This document shows positions 1 to 10,379 of a DNA stretch of 64,000 nucleotides, one piece after another. Made by a program: the position numbers and the translations under genes. Within the stretch, counting starts at the first letter, position 1. Each line of letters starts with the position of its first letter. This DNA is from Cannabis sativa (taxonomy: Eukaryota > Streptophyta > Magnoliopsida > Rosales > Cannabaceae): NCBI RefSeq assembly GCF_029168945.1, contig NC_083606.1:15216041-15280040 (forward strand), written 5' to 3'. The notes beneath the pieces are model-generated. The model did no database searches, was not told the DNA's origin, and was given only the letters and a program-made list of their open reading frames with translations.

Positions 1-2
1 TA

Positions 3-998
3 GTAGTATTCCTGGTCCTTTATGTTGATGACATTTTGATCATTGGAAACAATGTCAAGAAAATGACTCACATCAAAGAACGGCTTGACACTCAATTCGA
101 CATGAAAGACTTGGGTGAGGCAGCCTATGTTCTTGGTATTCAGATTGTCAGAAATCGGAAGAACAGATCCCTTGCTCTCTCTCAAACAACCTACATTGAC
201 AAAGTTCTTGAGAGATTTTCCATGACCAATACCAAAGGGGCAAACATGCCCTCTAGACATGGTATCCGTCTATCTAAGGAACAGTGTCCTACTGATCCTC
301 AAGAGATAGAAGACATGGCAAAAATTCCTTATGCTTCTGCAGTTGGGAGTCTGATGTATGCTATGCTATGCACTAGACCTGACATCTGCTATGCAGTTGG
401 AATCGTGAGCAGGTATTAGTCAAATCCAGGAAGGGTACATTGGAACGCGGTTAAGTATATTTTGAAATACTTAAAGAGTACAAGAGATTATGTATTAGTC
501 TACAAGGGTGGTGCTTTGAATCCCTTAGGCTATACAGACTCAGATTTCCAGGGATGTCTTGAAGACAGGAAATCTACATCTGGGATGGTGTTTACTCTTG
601 GGGGTGGAGCAGTGGTTTGGCGAAGTGCTAAACAAACTGCGATTTTGGATTCTACCATGGAGGCAGAATACATAGCTGCGGCTGAAGCAGCTAAAGAGGT
701 TGTCTGGCTTAGGAAGTTCTTCACCAGTCTTGGTGTAGTTCCTGGAATGGAAAGGCCTTTAGTCCTGCTTTGTGATAACACTGGAGCTATAGCCAACAGT
801 AAGGAACCTCGGAGCCACAAGAGAAGTAAGCACATAGAAAGAAAGTATCATATTATCAGAGAATATGTGGCAAGAGGGGATGTACTGGTGGAGAAAGTGG
901 ATACGCAGGATAACTTGGCTGATCCATTCACCAAAGTCTTGGCAGTAACTTCATTCGAAAAGCACCGTCAGAATTTAGGATTAATTGAAATGTACTGA
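3..998 (+). pseudogene. Ty1/copia pol, 3' end (reverse transcriptase C-terminus and RNase H)
   Basis: The frame is open from the left window edge, so this is the downstream end of a copia polyprotein. The reverse transcriptase active-site motif YVDD is at 21-32, followed by the MKDLG and LGIQI motifs. The RNase H domain follows, with YTDSDFQG, the STMEAEYIA helix and the LLCDNTGA motif, and the usual copia C-terminus at 996-998. One in-frame TAG at 417-419 stands where relatives have Gln after SRY, a C-to-T change in a CAG codon. The frame is otherwise intact. The coding end lies 29 bases upstream of an LTR, as expected for a plus-strand element whose 5' part is outside the window. Confidence 0.93.
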
Positions 999-1027
999 TT
1001 TGTTTTATATTAGTGCAAGTGGGAGTT

Positions 1028-2913
1028 TGTTGGGTTTTATGCCCTAAATAAAACTCTGTTTCAATATAATCCAGATTATTCTATATCAATAAAGTAACAG
1101 AAGTAATTTTTCATTCATTTGTGTATGTTTTGGTTCACTTAATCAATTGCTTGTCTATTTGATTTATAAATTCATCCAAACCCCGTTCACATACTTGAAC
1201 ATGTTTATTGTGTTGTCAACACAGTGGAAAATAAACATGACTATGTGAATAAAGTATTCCTAGATTTATCAGAACACTGGGTTTCACTGATATGACAATC
1301 TACAACAGAGTTTACTTACATTTGGAGAAATGTTATGTTCTTTCCAGAACATAGGTTAAAGTAAGGCTCAGGTTGGATGCATGGAGTATGCATTGGAATA
1401 GACCGATATTGAACTTTGAATTAGATTTTGAAACTTACCGTAAACATCTATTCAATTCAATATCAGAAGTTGATCCTAGATCACATGATCTAAATCCTGA
1501 TATGGTTAGGCTTAATTTCAAGAGTGTTATTCGTGTTCTTTGATTTGTTAGTTAAGCCTAAAACTTTAGTCTGGGCAATACATACATTTTGGGAACACGG
1601 TAGTGCGATTGAGTGGGAGCGCTAACATAAATATGGAGTCTATAGCTTCTATCTGGCGAATAGTAAGCAAAGGGTGATTTCCTTCGAGCTTAACCAAACG
1701 AGATAAATGATTAAGTACTCATTTCACTTAGTTGAAATATCATTTATACAGGGTTAAGTGTTTTAAGGATAAAATACATTGTAGGGTGTTACGGTAATCT
1801 AAGTCCCTTTATAGTGTAGATCATCCATATAGAGGATCATTGATCACATTAGGATTATAACAATGGATAACTAATAATGTGTCTATATGGTGGAACATAT
1901 AGAGCATTCTATATACTGAGAGTGCAATTCTGAGTTCTATGTGTGGATTCAACGAAGAATTAATAAGTCAGTGAATTTAAGTGGTAAATTCAAGATCTGC
2001 TTATTGGAAGCTCGGATATATAGACCCATGGTCCCCTCACTAGTTGAGATGATATTACTTGTAGGACTCATTTAATTGATTTTAATTAATCAATTAAAAA
2101 TTCTCAAGATAGACTTGTCAGTTTGAGAATTTAGCAGTCATTAAGGGCAAAACAGTAAATAGAGATTTTGAAGGACATATTTATTAATTAGGAAACTTTA
2201 ATTAGTTTCATTATTAACACAATAAATGATAATATATTATTTGATAATTATTTTTAATTATTAAGTAATTAGATTTATCATTAATATGGTTGAACAATGG
2301 AATTGGCAACATTTCACAGAAAAGGGAAACTATCAAGTGTAGGAAAAGGAAAGTTGGAAAAGAGGCAAGCCTTGTTTCAACATTGCCTAGGCCGGCCCCT
2401 TTACCTTCCTTTTCCCCTTGATTTTCTCAGTTCAAAATGTCAATCATAGCCCTTGGTGGTCTTCTATAAATAGAAGGCAAAGGCTTCAGAATTTAACATA
2501 ACTGTACAAGCTTTTCACAGCATTATTCTGAAAGAATTTTCTCTCAGAAAATTCTCTCTGAGCCGCCACCCTCTCTCTCTCTCTATACCTTCACTGTTTC
2601 GAAATGTATGAGTGCTAGAGTAGTGCCCACACACATCAAGTAATACCTCAATCATAGTAAGGAAGGCTGTGTAGATTTCAGAGACAACAAAGAAGGACTT
2701 TCGGGCTCAGATCTTGATTATAATCTGCTACAGAAAGGAATCAAGGGTTAGAGATCTGAGTGGGAGGAGACATATATATTCCGCTGCAATCACTGTAAGA
2801 TTTCTGATACTCTTATGTGTTTAATTTCATATTGTTTTAGAAGTTCATATTTAGGTTGTTAAATCAACATACTTGTGAGTAGATCTAAGTTCCTGGTAAA
2901 ATAACTTCCAACA
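1028..2913 (+). mobile_element. Copia 3' LTR (LTR A)
   Basis: A long terminal repeat of 1886 bases beginning TGTTGG and ending CCAACA, so it has short inverted ends. A purine-rich stretch (AAGTGGGAG, 1017-1025) immediately upstream fits a polypurine tract, which makes this the 3' LTR of the element that ends at 998. A TATAAATA box is at 2465-2472. Much of it resembles LTR B (4814-6263), for example the blocks around 1755-1800 and 5110-5160, so both belong to one family. The 5' LTR and target duplication are outside the window. The 3' boundary cuts directly into a minus-strand pol fragment. Confidence 0.88.
2465..2472 (+). promoter_or_regulatory. TATA box of LTR A
   Basis: TATAAATA lies about 440 bases before the LTR end, where the U3/R boundary of a long copia LTR could be. 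CT-rich leader sequence follows at 2560-2585. Motif match only. Confidence 0.55.
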
Positions 2914-4813
2914 AAAGCTGCCATAAAATCCATCTTGTCCATTTCCAGATCAAATTTTACAACCTTTGCCATCATAATTCTGATTGAAGTTTGTTTCACC
3001 ACTGGAGAGAAAATGTCATTGAAGTCTATACCTTCCCTTTGGCTAAATCCCTTTGCCACAAATCTTGCCTTGTACCTGATTTCTTCACCTGCCAGTCCTT
3101 CTTTTTCTTTGAAAATCCATTTGCGACCAATTAGCTTCTGTCCTGTTGGCCTAGTAACAATCTTCCATGTTTTATTTTTCTTGAGTGATGTCATTTCTTC
3201 ATCAATAGCAGCAAGCTATTTATCCTTGTTCTTGCTGTTAACAACTTCATAATAGGTGCTAGGAACAGAGCATTCAACTTCTTCTGGAAAAGCAAGAGCA
3301 AATGCAATACAATCTGCAAAGCCAAATCTGTCAGGAGGTTTGACAACCCTCCTTTCCCTGTCTCTAACAAGCTGATACCCCTGAGATCCACCTTGATAAG
3401 TTTCATTGTCTTCAGCTTGTTCTTGACTAGTTTCATCTTGTCTAGCATCATTTTGAATTTCTTCAATCTGGATTTGCATACTATCTGTGACATTTGTCCG
3501 AGTCTTGGTTCTTGTATTTGATTCTTTCATTGGCATTTCATTCTCATTGAAAATCACATCTCTACTTATGATGCATTTTCTGAAACCATCTTCAAGGCGC
3601 AATAGCTTATATCCTTTGACCCCTATCAGGGTATATAATAAAACAACACTTCAAAGCCCTTGGCTCTAACTTGTCTTATCTTATATGAGCATAGGCAATA
3701 CACCCAAAGACCCTTAAATGATCACCTGGTGCATGTCCTGTCCACAGTTCTTGAGGAGTTTTAAAGTTCAGAGCAGCAGAAGGGCACATGTTGATGAGAT
3801 AACGGGCAGTCTTCAAAGCTTCTCCCCAAAATTGTTTACCCAAACTAGGAGCTGTTAGCATACACCTTACTCTTTCAATCAATGTTCTGTTCACTCTCTG
3901 CTATGCCATTTTGCTGAGGTGTCTTGACAACTATTTTGTGCCTTCTAATTTCTGTCTCTTGACAATATCTGTTAAACGCATCAGAACAGAACTCCAAACC
4001 AATGTCAGTTCTCAACATTTTAATTTTCTTGTTAGTTTGATTTTCTATCAAAGTTTTCCAATTAACAAAAGTGTTAAAAGAATAATTTTTGTTACTGAGT
4101 AAGAAAACCCAAACCTTTCTTGTATAGTCATCAACTATACTTAAGAAATAGCTTGCTCCACCAATTGTTTTTGTTCTAGATGCACCCCGGAGATTAGAGT
4201 GAAGGTAATCTAGTTTTCCCTTTATTGTATGCCTAGCTTTTGTAAATTTCAACCTGTAACTTTTACCACAAACACAATTTTCACAGAATTCTAATATCTT
4301 ACCAAGTTTACCTTTGAGTATCTCTTGTTTTTCAAGCTCATGTAGCCCCCTCTCAATGACATGTCCAAATCTCATGTGACATAGCTTTGTCTGATCCATT
4401 CCTTAATTTTTGACTACTGTTGCAGCCCTTCCAATGATTGTTTTGCCAACAAGATAGTAAATCCCATTTCTGAGATTTGCTTTCATCACCACTGTAGAGT
4501 CTTTTAGAACTCTAAGTGAGCTATCTATTTTGATGATGTAGCCCTTAAGAGTTAGTGCACCAATAGATATCAAGTTTCTTTTGAGGTCAGGGACATACCT
4601 CACATCTTTAATGGTTCTTTCTAATCCATTGTTCATTTTGATCAGCATTGAACCAATTCCTGCAATCTCCCAGGCTTTGTTGTCACCTAACATGACTGAA
4701 CCACTGTCTTGTTCCTGAAAGCTGCAAAAGAAATGTTTTTTAGGGGTCATATGAAAAGAACAACCTGAGTCAAGGATCCACTCATCACCAGTGGCTTGAC
4801 TTGATGCCACAAG
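2914..4813 (-). pseudogene. Ty1/copia pol fragment: protease, integrase and start of reverse transcriptase
   Basis: Read on the minus strand, the fragment starts in the protease region (WILDSGCSFHMT near 4770-4735). It then covers the GAG-pre-integrase segment (LCHMRFGHV), the integrase core (FLSIVDDYTRKVWV; LRTDIG, where relatives have DNG; TPQQNG) and the early reverse transcriptase (WKIVTRP, ARFVAKGF, FSPVVKQTSIR, DKMDFMAAF). It stops exactly at LTR A on one side and LTR B on the other. It is broken by a TAA near 4401, a small deletion frameshift near 3890 in the AERMNRTL region, a stop near 3676 and further shifts around 3600 and 3200. Neither gag nor RNase H is present. It is most simply an older minus-strand element into which the elements of LTR A and LTR B inserted. 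Confidence 0.9.
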
Positions 4814-6263
4814 TGTTGGGTTTTGTGCCCTAAATAAAATCCATTTCAATATAAACATATTTACTAATTAATAAAGATCATAAATCATTTTATGTTGCAT
4901 GGTTCACATGATTTATTTCATGATTATATAAATTCTATTAGGTCCAGAAGATACGTATTTGTTCATGATTATAGTGTTGTTAGCACAGTGGAATATAATC
5001 ATGATTATATGTTCAAAAGTTTAATTCCCTTATTTGTCAGTTCACTGGATTTAGATTGGCATGATAATCAGCGATAGGTATACTTACACCTTGGATAAGT
5101 GTTATGTCCTTTCCAGGGCATTACCAAGTGTTTTAAGGATAAAATACATTGAAAGGGTGTAACGGTAATTTTATCCCTATGCAATGTCGATCATCTATAG
5201 AGGATCATTGATTATTGGGATTATAACAATGGATAATTAATAGCGTATCTATATCGTGGAACATATAGAGCGTTCTATGTAACTGAGAGTGCAATTCCAA
5301 GTTCTAGATATGCAATGAGCAATTAATAAGTTAGTGAATTTACTTTGTAAATTCTAGATCTGCTTATTGGAAGCTCGGTTACATAGGCCCATTGTCCCCA
5401 TACTAGTTGAGACAGACTGCTTGTAAGACTCAGTTAATTGATTTTAATTAATCAATTATAATTCTAAAATTAGACTATGTCTAGTTTATGAATTTTTCAC
5501 TATGTTATGGTTTGATTGTGAAGAAATAGTATTTTGGGGTTTATTTGTTAATTAAGAGACTTTATGGAGTCTAATTAATAAGTATTATAAATGACAATTT
5601 TATTTGATAATTATTTTAATTATTAAATAAATAGTTTTGGCATTTATAGGTTTGAATTGGAAAATATGGTATTATTGAAAAGAAGAATAAGTGATTGAAA
5701 TAAAGTGGCAAAATTGTAACTAGAGATTGGCCCTTTGAAGTGTACGGCCAACAAGTTATTTTTGCCCAATATTTTATTCTTTTTTAATCCATATAATTCA
5801 ACCCTAACTCTATTGAAGATAGTATAAAAGGAAGACTATGGTCTCTTTATCCAAACTAATGCCTCCAAAGCTAATAACCTAGCTTTTGATAAGACCTCTT
5901 CCTTCTTCTTTCTTCTTCAATTCGAAACACTTAGCCTTTCTTCATAAATATTATTCAGCCATTAGTGATAGACTGAGTGCCCACACACATCAAGTTGGTC
6001 CTCAATCATAGTATGCAAGACTGTGAAGAATCCAATCAATAAGGAGAGAAAGAGATCCAGGTTCAGATCTTGATAATGCTATGCTACAAAAAGGAATCAA
6101 GGGCTAGAGATCTGAACGGAAGGATTCATTATATTCCGCTGCAAATCAATGTAAGATTTCTTATACTTTATATGTGTTTATTTCATTGTTTTAGAAATTC
6201 ATATTAGGATGTTAAACAACATACATGGTAGTAAATCTTGATTCTGATAAAATCTTTCCAACA
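4814..6263 (+). mobile_element. Copia 5' LTR (LTR B)
   Basis: An LTR of 1450 bases beginning TGTTGGG and ending TTCCAACA, same family and orientation as LTR A but about 440 bases shorter. A TATAAAA box is at 5823-5829. A degenerate initiator-Met primer-binding site follows two bases after the end, so this is the 5' LTR of a plus-strand element and not a solo LTR. No target duplication is recognisable: flanks are ACAAG on the left and ACTGG after the LTR, where element interior begins. Confidence 0.85.
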
Positions 6264-6265
6264 AC

Positions 6266-6282
6266 TGGCTTCAGGGCCATGG
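6266..6282 (+). other. Primer-binding site (degenerate) after LTR B
   Basis: TGGCTTCAGGGCCATGG matches the plant copia primer-binding site TGGTATCAGAGCC, complementary to the 3' end of initiator Met tRNA, except for three substitutions in the shared part. Its position two bases after the LTR supports the 5' LTR call. Confidence 0.7.
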
Positions 6283-7376
6283 TAATGATTTAATTTCATG
6301 AAATATGTATTAAAACGATGTTTGTGTTGATTTAGATGATTTCATGTTGGTTTATGTGATTGTTTGATGAATGTATGTGTTTTACGAAATTTTCCATGAA
6401 AATATTTTTTTTCTTCCTGAAAATATTTTATTTGGATTCCTTGTGAAAAATTAAGCAATTTTGGTTTTTACGGAACTCGATTCCGATAAAAATTGAGAAA
6501 GTTATGGAAGTTTGAAAAATCGGGGTTCAAAAAGGTGTCGAGTGGGTGCTCGTGTGCACCAGGCACTCAGACAAGACGCGCACATATGGGGACACGGACG
6601 CTTGTTTGAAGCTGTGTCACGCCCGTGTCTTCAGACACGCCTGACGCTGCATCCGCCCACACAGGACCCTGCAGTATGCTCCTTCCGCGCGCGCTCAAAG
6701 CTGCGTGCAGCCTTCTTGGGCTGCACGTGCAGCCTCCTAGGCAGCCAACCCCAAAAAACCTATTTTTGTGGGACTTTTCTAAATTTCCGAATTTTTGCAA
6801 TTTTCAAACCCTAAAATTAAAATAAAATATTATTTTTAATATATTTAAACTAAAATATCAATTTTAAATTAATAATATTTATTTTTCAATAGATTATTAT
6901 TAATCTTTGATATTTTGAGGTTTAAATTTAAAAATTGATTATTTTAATTTTTTAAATTATGGTCAGATTTAAAAATTTGTTAATTTCTTTAATATTTATA
7001 TATTATTTAATTATAATATTTGATATTTTAATATTATATATATTTTAAATTGAAGATATCATTATCTTTTTAATTTGAAATATTATATTAAAATTACCTT
7101 ATATGATAAATTAAATAATTAATAAATTTAAAATTAACCTAGTGTAGCTATATAGAAGAAGAGGAGATCAAGGGTGTGTATGTCAAGTATTATTCCAATC
7201 TTATTTTAATATTACAAGTCTAGTTCTAAAACAATACATAGGATCTTATTTATTCATAGTAATATAAGATCTTGATTCCTCAACTCTAACAACTAAATAA
7301 GTTGGTCATTTAACAGAAAACTAACAAATTAAAGTAATCAACTAATGACAATTAGAACTTACCACAACTTGCTTAT
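6283..7376 (+). other. Leader remnant of the LTR B element and AT-rich sequence; no gene
   Basis: The first part (6283-6500) looks like untranslated leader. A GC-rich island at about 6530-6745 is then followed by very AT-rich DNA to 7376. Open frames of up to 100 codons here overlap each other on both strands and have no recognisable domain, so I call none. No gag is found, so the element is truncated or interrupted. Confidence 0.5.
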
Positions 7377-7396
7377 ATATATATATATATATATAT
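7377..7396. repeat. (AT)n microsatellite
   Basis: Ten AT units directly flanking the left end of the small inverted-repeat transposon. A matching (TA)n tract flanks its right end at 20710-20727, which suggests insertion into a TA-repeat target. Confidence 0.85.
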
Positions 7397-8337
7397 GGGT
7401 GACTATTCAATGGTTACATTTTTATTGTAACCATATGGTTACATTTTTTTTTTAACCTGTAATAGCAGGTTACTAATAGGTAGACTTTCCTTTTTTAGAT
7501 TTAATTAATTATAATTAACTATTTTCTTAAAATAATTAATTAAATAGTAGATATTCCTTTTTTAAAATTATTTAATTATAATTAACTATTTTCTTAAAAT
7601 AATTAATTAAATATTTAACAAGACCTCTTTTAGCAATTAATATTTATATTTAAATCTTTACTTGAATTATTTTAATAATTAAGCCATTTAATTATAATAT
7701 TTACAATAAAATTTATTTTTTTTACAAAAATTAAACTTCTTTTGACACAAATTAAAATTCTCTTCTTATAATAAATTTTCAAATAATTAATTATTTTTAA
7801 ATGATATTTAATTATTTTGTTACAATTATATGAATTCAGTATGAGGCCTCAAGCTAATCAATCGATAACAAGTGCAGCCATTTTTTTCTAAAAAATCCTT
7901 CAACTTATTTCATTTTTTACTTTTTAAATATTTAAATAAAAAAATTAAATAATTAAGTGTAATAATTTAAAATTAAGATTACAAGTATAATAAAATTTAA
8001 ATTATGAAATTATATGTGTATAATTTTAAATTATAAAAAGTTTTGCTATAAAATTTTAAATAATTTAAGTATAAAAAAATAAATTGCTAAAAGATCCTTA
8101 TATAGTAATAAATTGCAAAAAATTAATTAATAATTATAATTAATTTAATTTTAAAATATAATTAATCTTAATTAAAGTTTTATAAGGAAATAAATGATTA
8201 GGTCACTTTCAGGTTACAAGTTATTTATTATTTATTTTTATTTAATTTCTAAATTAATCACAACCATTTAATAGTAATCCAATGGCTTAAAAAAATGTAA
8301 CCATGATGGTTACAATAAAAATGTAACCATTGAAACC
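7397..8337. mobile_element. Non-autonomous inverted-repeat DNA transposon (MITE-like), left portion
   Basis: The left end (7397-7450) and the reverse complement of the right end (8290-8337 plus 20704-20709) match over roughly 45-50 bases, sharing CAATGGTTACATTTTTATTG and the following TAACCAT and ATGGTTACATT blocks. Each terminal repeat can itself fold, because ATGGTTACA and TGTAACCAT face each other across a short T-rich loop. The interior is AT-rich and noncoding, with one tandem duplication (about 7503-7548 and 7567-7612). The gypsy element at 8338-20698 interrupts the right terminal repeat; the last six bases lie at 20704-20709. Total length without the insertion is about 947 bases. Superfamily is not determined. 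TA-rich flanks on both sides would fit a TA target. Confidence 0.78.
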
Positions 8338-9118
8338 TGTTGCTCCAAAATTTGCCCAAAATACGTGGACCAGTCAAGAGGGGACACGTGGATCAGATAA
8401 CTTGGAAAGATTTGCTAAGTCTTTTTATGCCACCAGGAAGCGCTATTAGCATGGGTCCCGGAGGAGACATCCGGAGTACAAGTTACTCCTGGAAGCTAGT
8501 ATAGCGTGAAGGCCCTCCGGGATGTGTCAGGTCTCTCCCGAGAAATCAAGTCGCATTTAATGCTGCATGGGAGGAAGCGTGTTGGGACTGTAACACGCAA
8601 TAAAGTCTGACGGCACAACCCCCGAACAGCAGCGCTACAGTAATGATCATTTAAGTCTAGCGACGGCTACACTGCGAAGAGTCACGTCAATCATAAGACA
8701 AAAAGGACGTTCTCCATAAAAACCCTACAGCACCTAAGGATTTGACCATGCATCACCCATGGTATATTCATCGGAAATGCCCAACTTTATGGATACTTAC
8801 AGACACATGTGTAAGAACAATTCTAGGGATTACCCCACCAAAACACTATAAATACCCCCTCAAAGCTCATTTAATGGGGTCGGAGGATCTTGGTGGCGAA
8901 AGAGCAAGAAGAGAAAAAACTCACCAAGAACATTCTCTGTATTTAAGAGAAAAACATTCTCTCAAGTGTAGAATCTGTATTAAACACATCCATTAATAGC
9001 AGTGGCTCGTGGACTAAGGCTCATTAACGCCCCAACCACGTAAAAAGTCTTCATCTCACTTTCTTACAGCTCATTATTATAATTATACTTTAATAGTTGC
9101 CGAAAACCTCGGTCAACA
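8338..9118 (+). repeat. Gypsy 5' LTR
   Basis: Starts TGTTGC and ends GTCAACA. A TATAAATA box is at 8847-8854. It holds an 84-codon open frame (8742-8996) that is repeated in the 3' LTR. That frame shows no domain and I do not call it a gene. Confidence 0.95.
8847..8854 (+). promoter_or_regulatory. TATA box of the gypsy 5' LTR
   Basis: TATAAATA about 270 bases before the LTR end, a likely transcription start region for genomic RNA. The same box is at 20427-20434 in the 3' LTR. Confidence 0.6.
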
Positions 9119-9121
9119 TTT

Positions 9122-9140
9122 TGGTGCTTTCATTGAGAGC
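9122..9140 (+). other. Putative primer-binding site of the gypsy element
   Basis: TGGTGCTTTCATTGAGAGC starts three bases after the 5' LTR and is conserved after the LTR of the second Tat element (from 63336). I did not determine which tRNA it pairs with. Confidence 0.6.
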
Positions 9141-9181
9141 TGAGGAAAGCTGCTTCACAACAAGCATTTAACTTCACAATA

Positions 9182-10379
9182 ATGGTGGAGACAAGAGCTA
9201 CACGTCATCCTCGCCCTCTAGAAGACGCTCAAGATCCCAATGAGGAAGATGTAGCCTCAAGGGCAGCAGAGGAGTCCGAGGAAGAAGAAGAAGGAATAGT
9301 TCCCGATGAAAACCACGAGGAACACCTCGACGAGTATGCTTATGATGATGGAAGCTACCAAGAGCTGGTGCTCCTCAGACAAAAAGCTATCGATCATGAA
9401 GCTGAGATCGAAGCTCAGAAAGTGCAAAATCAAAAAAATGCATGAAGTGATGCTAGCCATGCAGAAAGCCATGGAGGCAGCTGGTATTCACGTGCATCCC
9501 AAGGCGATGGCCGCTGGACTCGACGGGGAGCCAGCGACGTCTTCGCCTAATTCCCAGCAGCAAGGGCCTAGGGAACCTAGCCCTATAAGGCACCCTGCTG
9601 AGGAAAACCAAACAAAAAACCCTACTTCTGCCCCTGGTCGAAAGAAAAGGGCGCAGGATCCGCGAAAGGTCCGCTCGGATTTCCCTAAAGGGAAAGGTCC
9701 GCAGAGGGGCAAGCCCCAAAGAGGGAGTCTTGGCCCTCAGGATCGAGGGGACCGGAAAAGCGTTTCCGTGCACCAGGAACCAGGGGGTAGAGGAAGAGGA
9801 GGACAGAGATGTCCACCCATTGATCTGAGAAATCAAATCAATGGGAATCAAGGTGACCTCCGAGATCACCTTGACCAAAAAAGATACAGACCCGTAGTCT
9901 CCTCGGGTACTGTAAACGAAGGGATTATGGCAGAGCTTGCCATACTTCGAAAAGATATTGCCCGAGTCTCCCGGAGGCAGAAGGGAGATGACTCCGACTC
10001 GGACAGTGAGGATCGGGAGCCTTGTGCCAAACATATCCTGGAGGCGGAGCTCCCTAAAAACTTCAAGATGCCCGAGATGGCGGCATATACTGGGAACTCC
10101 GACCCCAGTGATCACTTGTCACGATTCAACCGAGTCATGACAGTCATGCAGGTCAGCAATGACGCCAAATGCTTATGCTTCCCCCTCACTCTGAGCGGAT
10201 CGGCAGAGGAATGGTTCAAGAAATTGGAACCAGGATCGGTGGGATGTTGGAACAAACTCCAAAACAACTTCCGGAGACAATTTGTCGCCGCCAGGAAGGT
10301 CAACTTGGAGGTTAGTGCCTTGACCAACATCAAACAACTGCCCACCGAGACATTGAAGAATTACATCAAGAGGTTCTGA
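9182..10379 (+). pseudogene. Gag, N-terminal part, of the Tat gypsy element (frameshift and stop)
   Basis: ATG at 9182 starts an acidic N-terminus (MVETRATRHPRP) that is also found in the second element at 63396, supporting this start. An extra A in an A7 run at 9432-9438 shifts the frame; the second element has one base fewer there (CAGAAAATG). The correct frame resumes at about 9439 and reads through a basic, Pro/Gly/Arg-rich linker and the retrotransposon gag domain (LPKNFKMPEMAAYTG, ending ETLKNYIKRF). It stops at a TGA at 10377-10379, very probably a former CGA Arg codon. After the stop the same frame is open to 15185. Confidence 0.9.

Noticed and set aside
4814..6263. LTR B as a solo LTR
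   Set aside because: A recognisable, if degenerate, primer-binding site follows and no target duplication flanks it.
6512..6825. Protein-coding gene in the GC-rich island
   Set aside because: Frames on both strands overlap, lack domains and lie in the untranslated leader of an LTR element.
8742..8996. 84-codon open frame in the gypsy LTR, repeated at 20322-20576
   Set aside because: Identical only because the LTRs are copies. It overlaps the TATA box and shows no domain. The second Tat element has many differences there.
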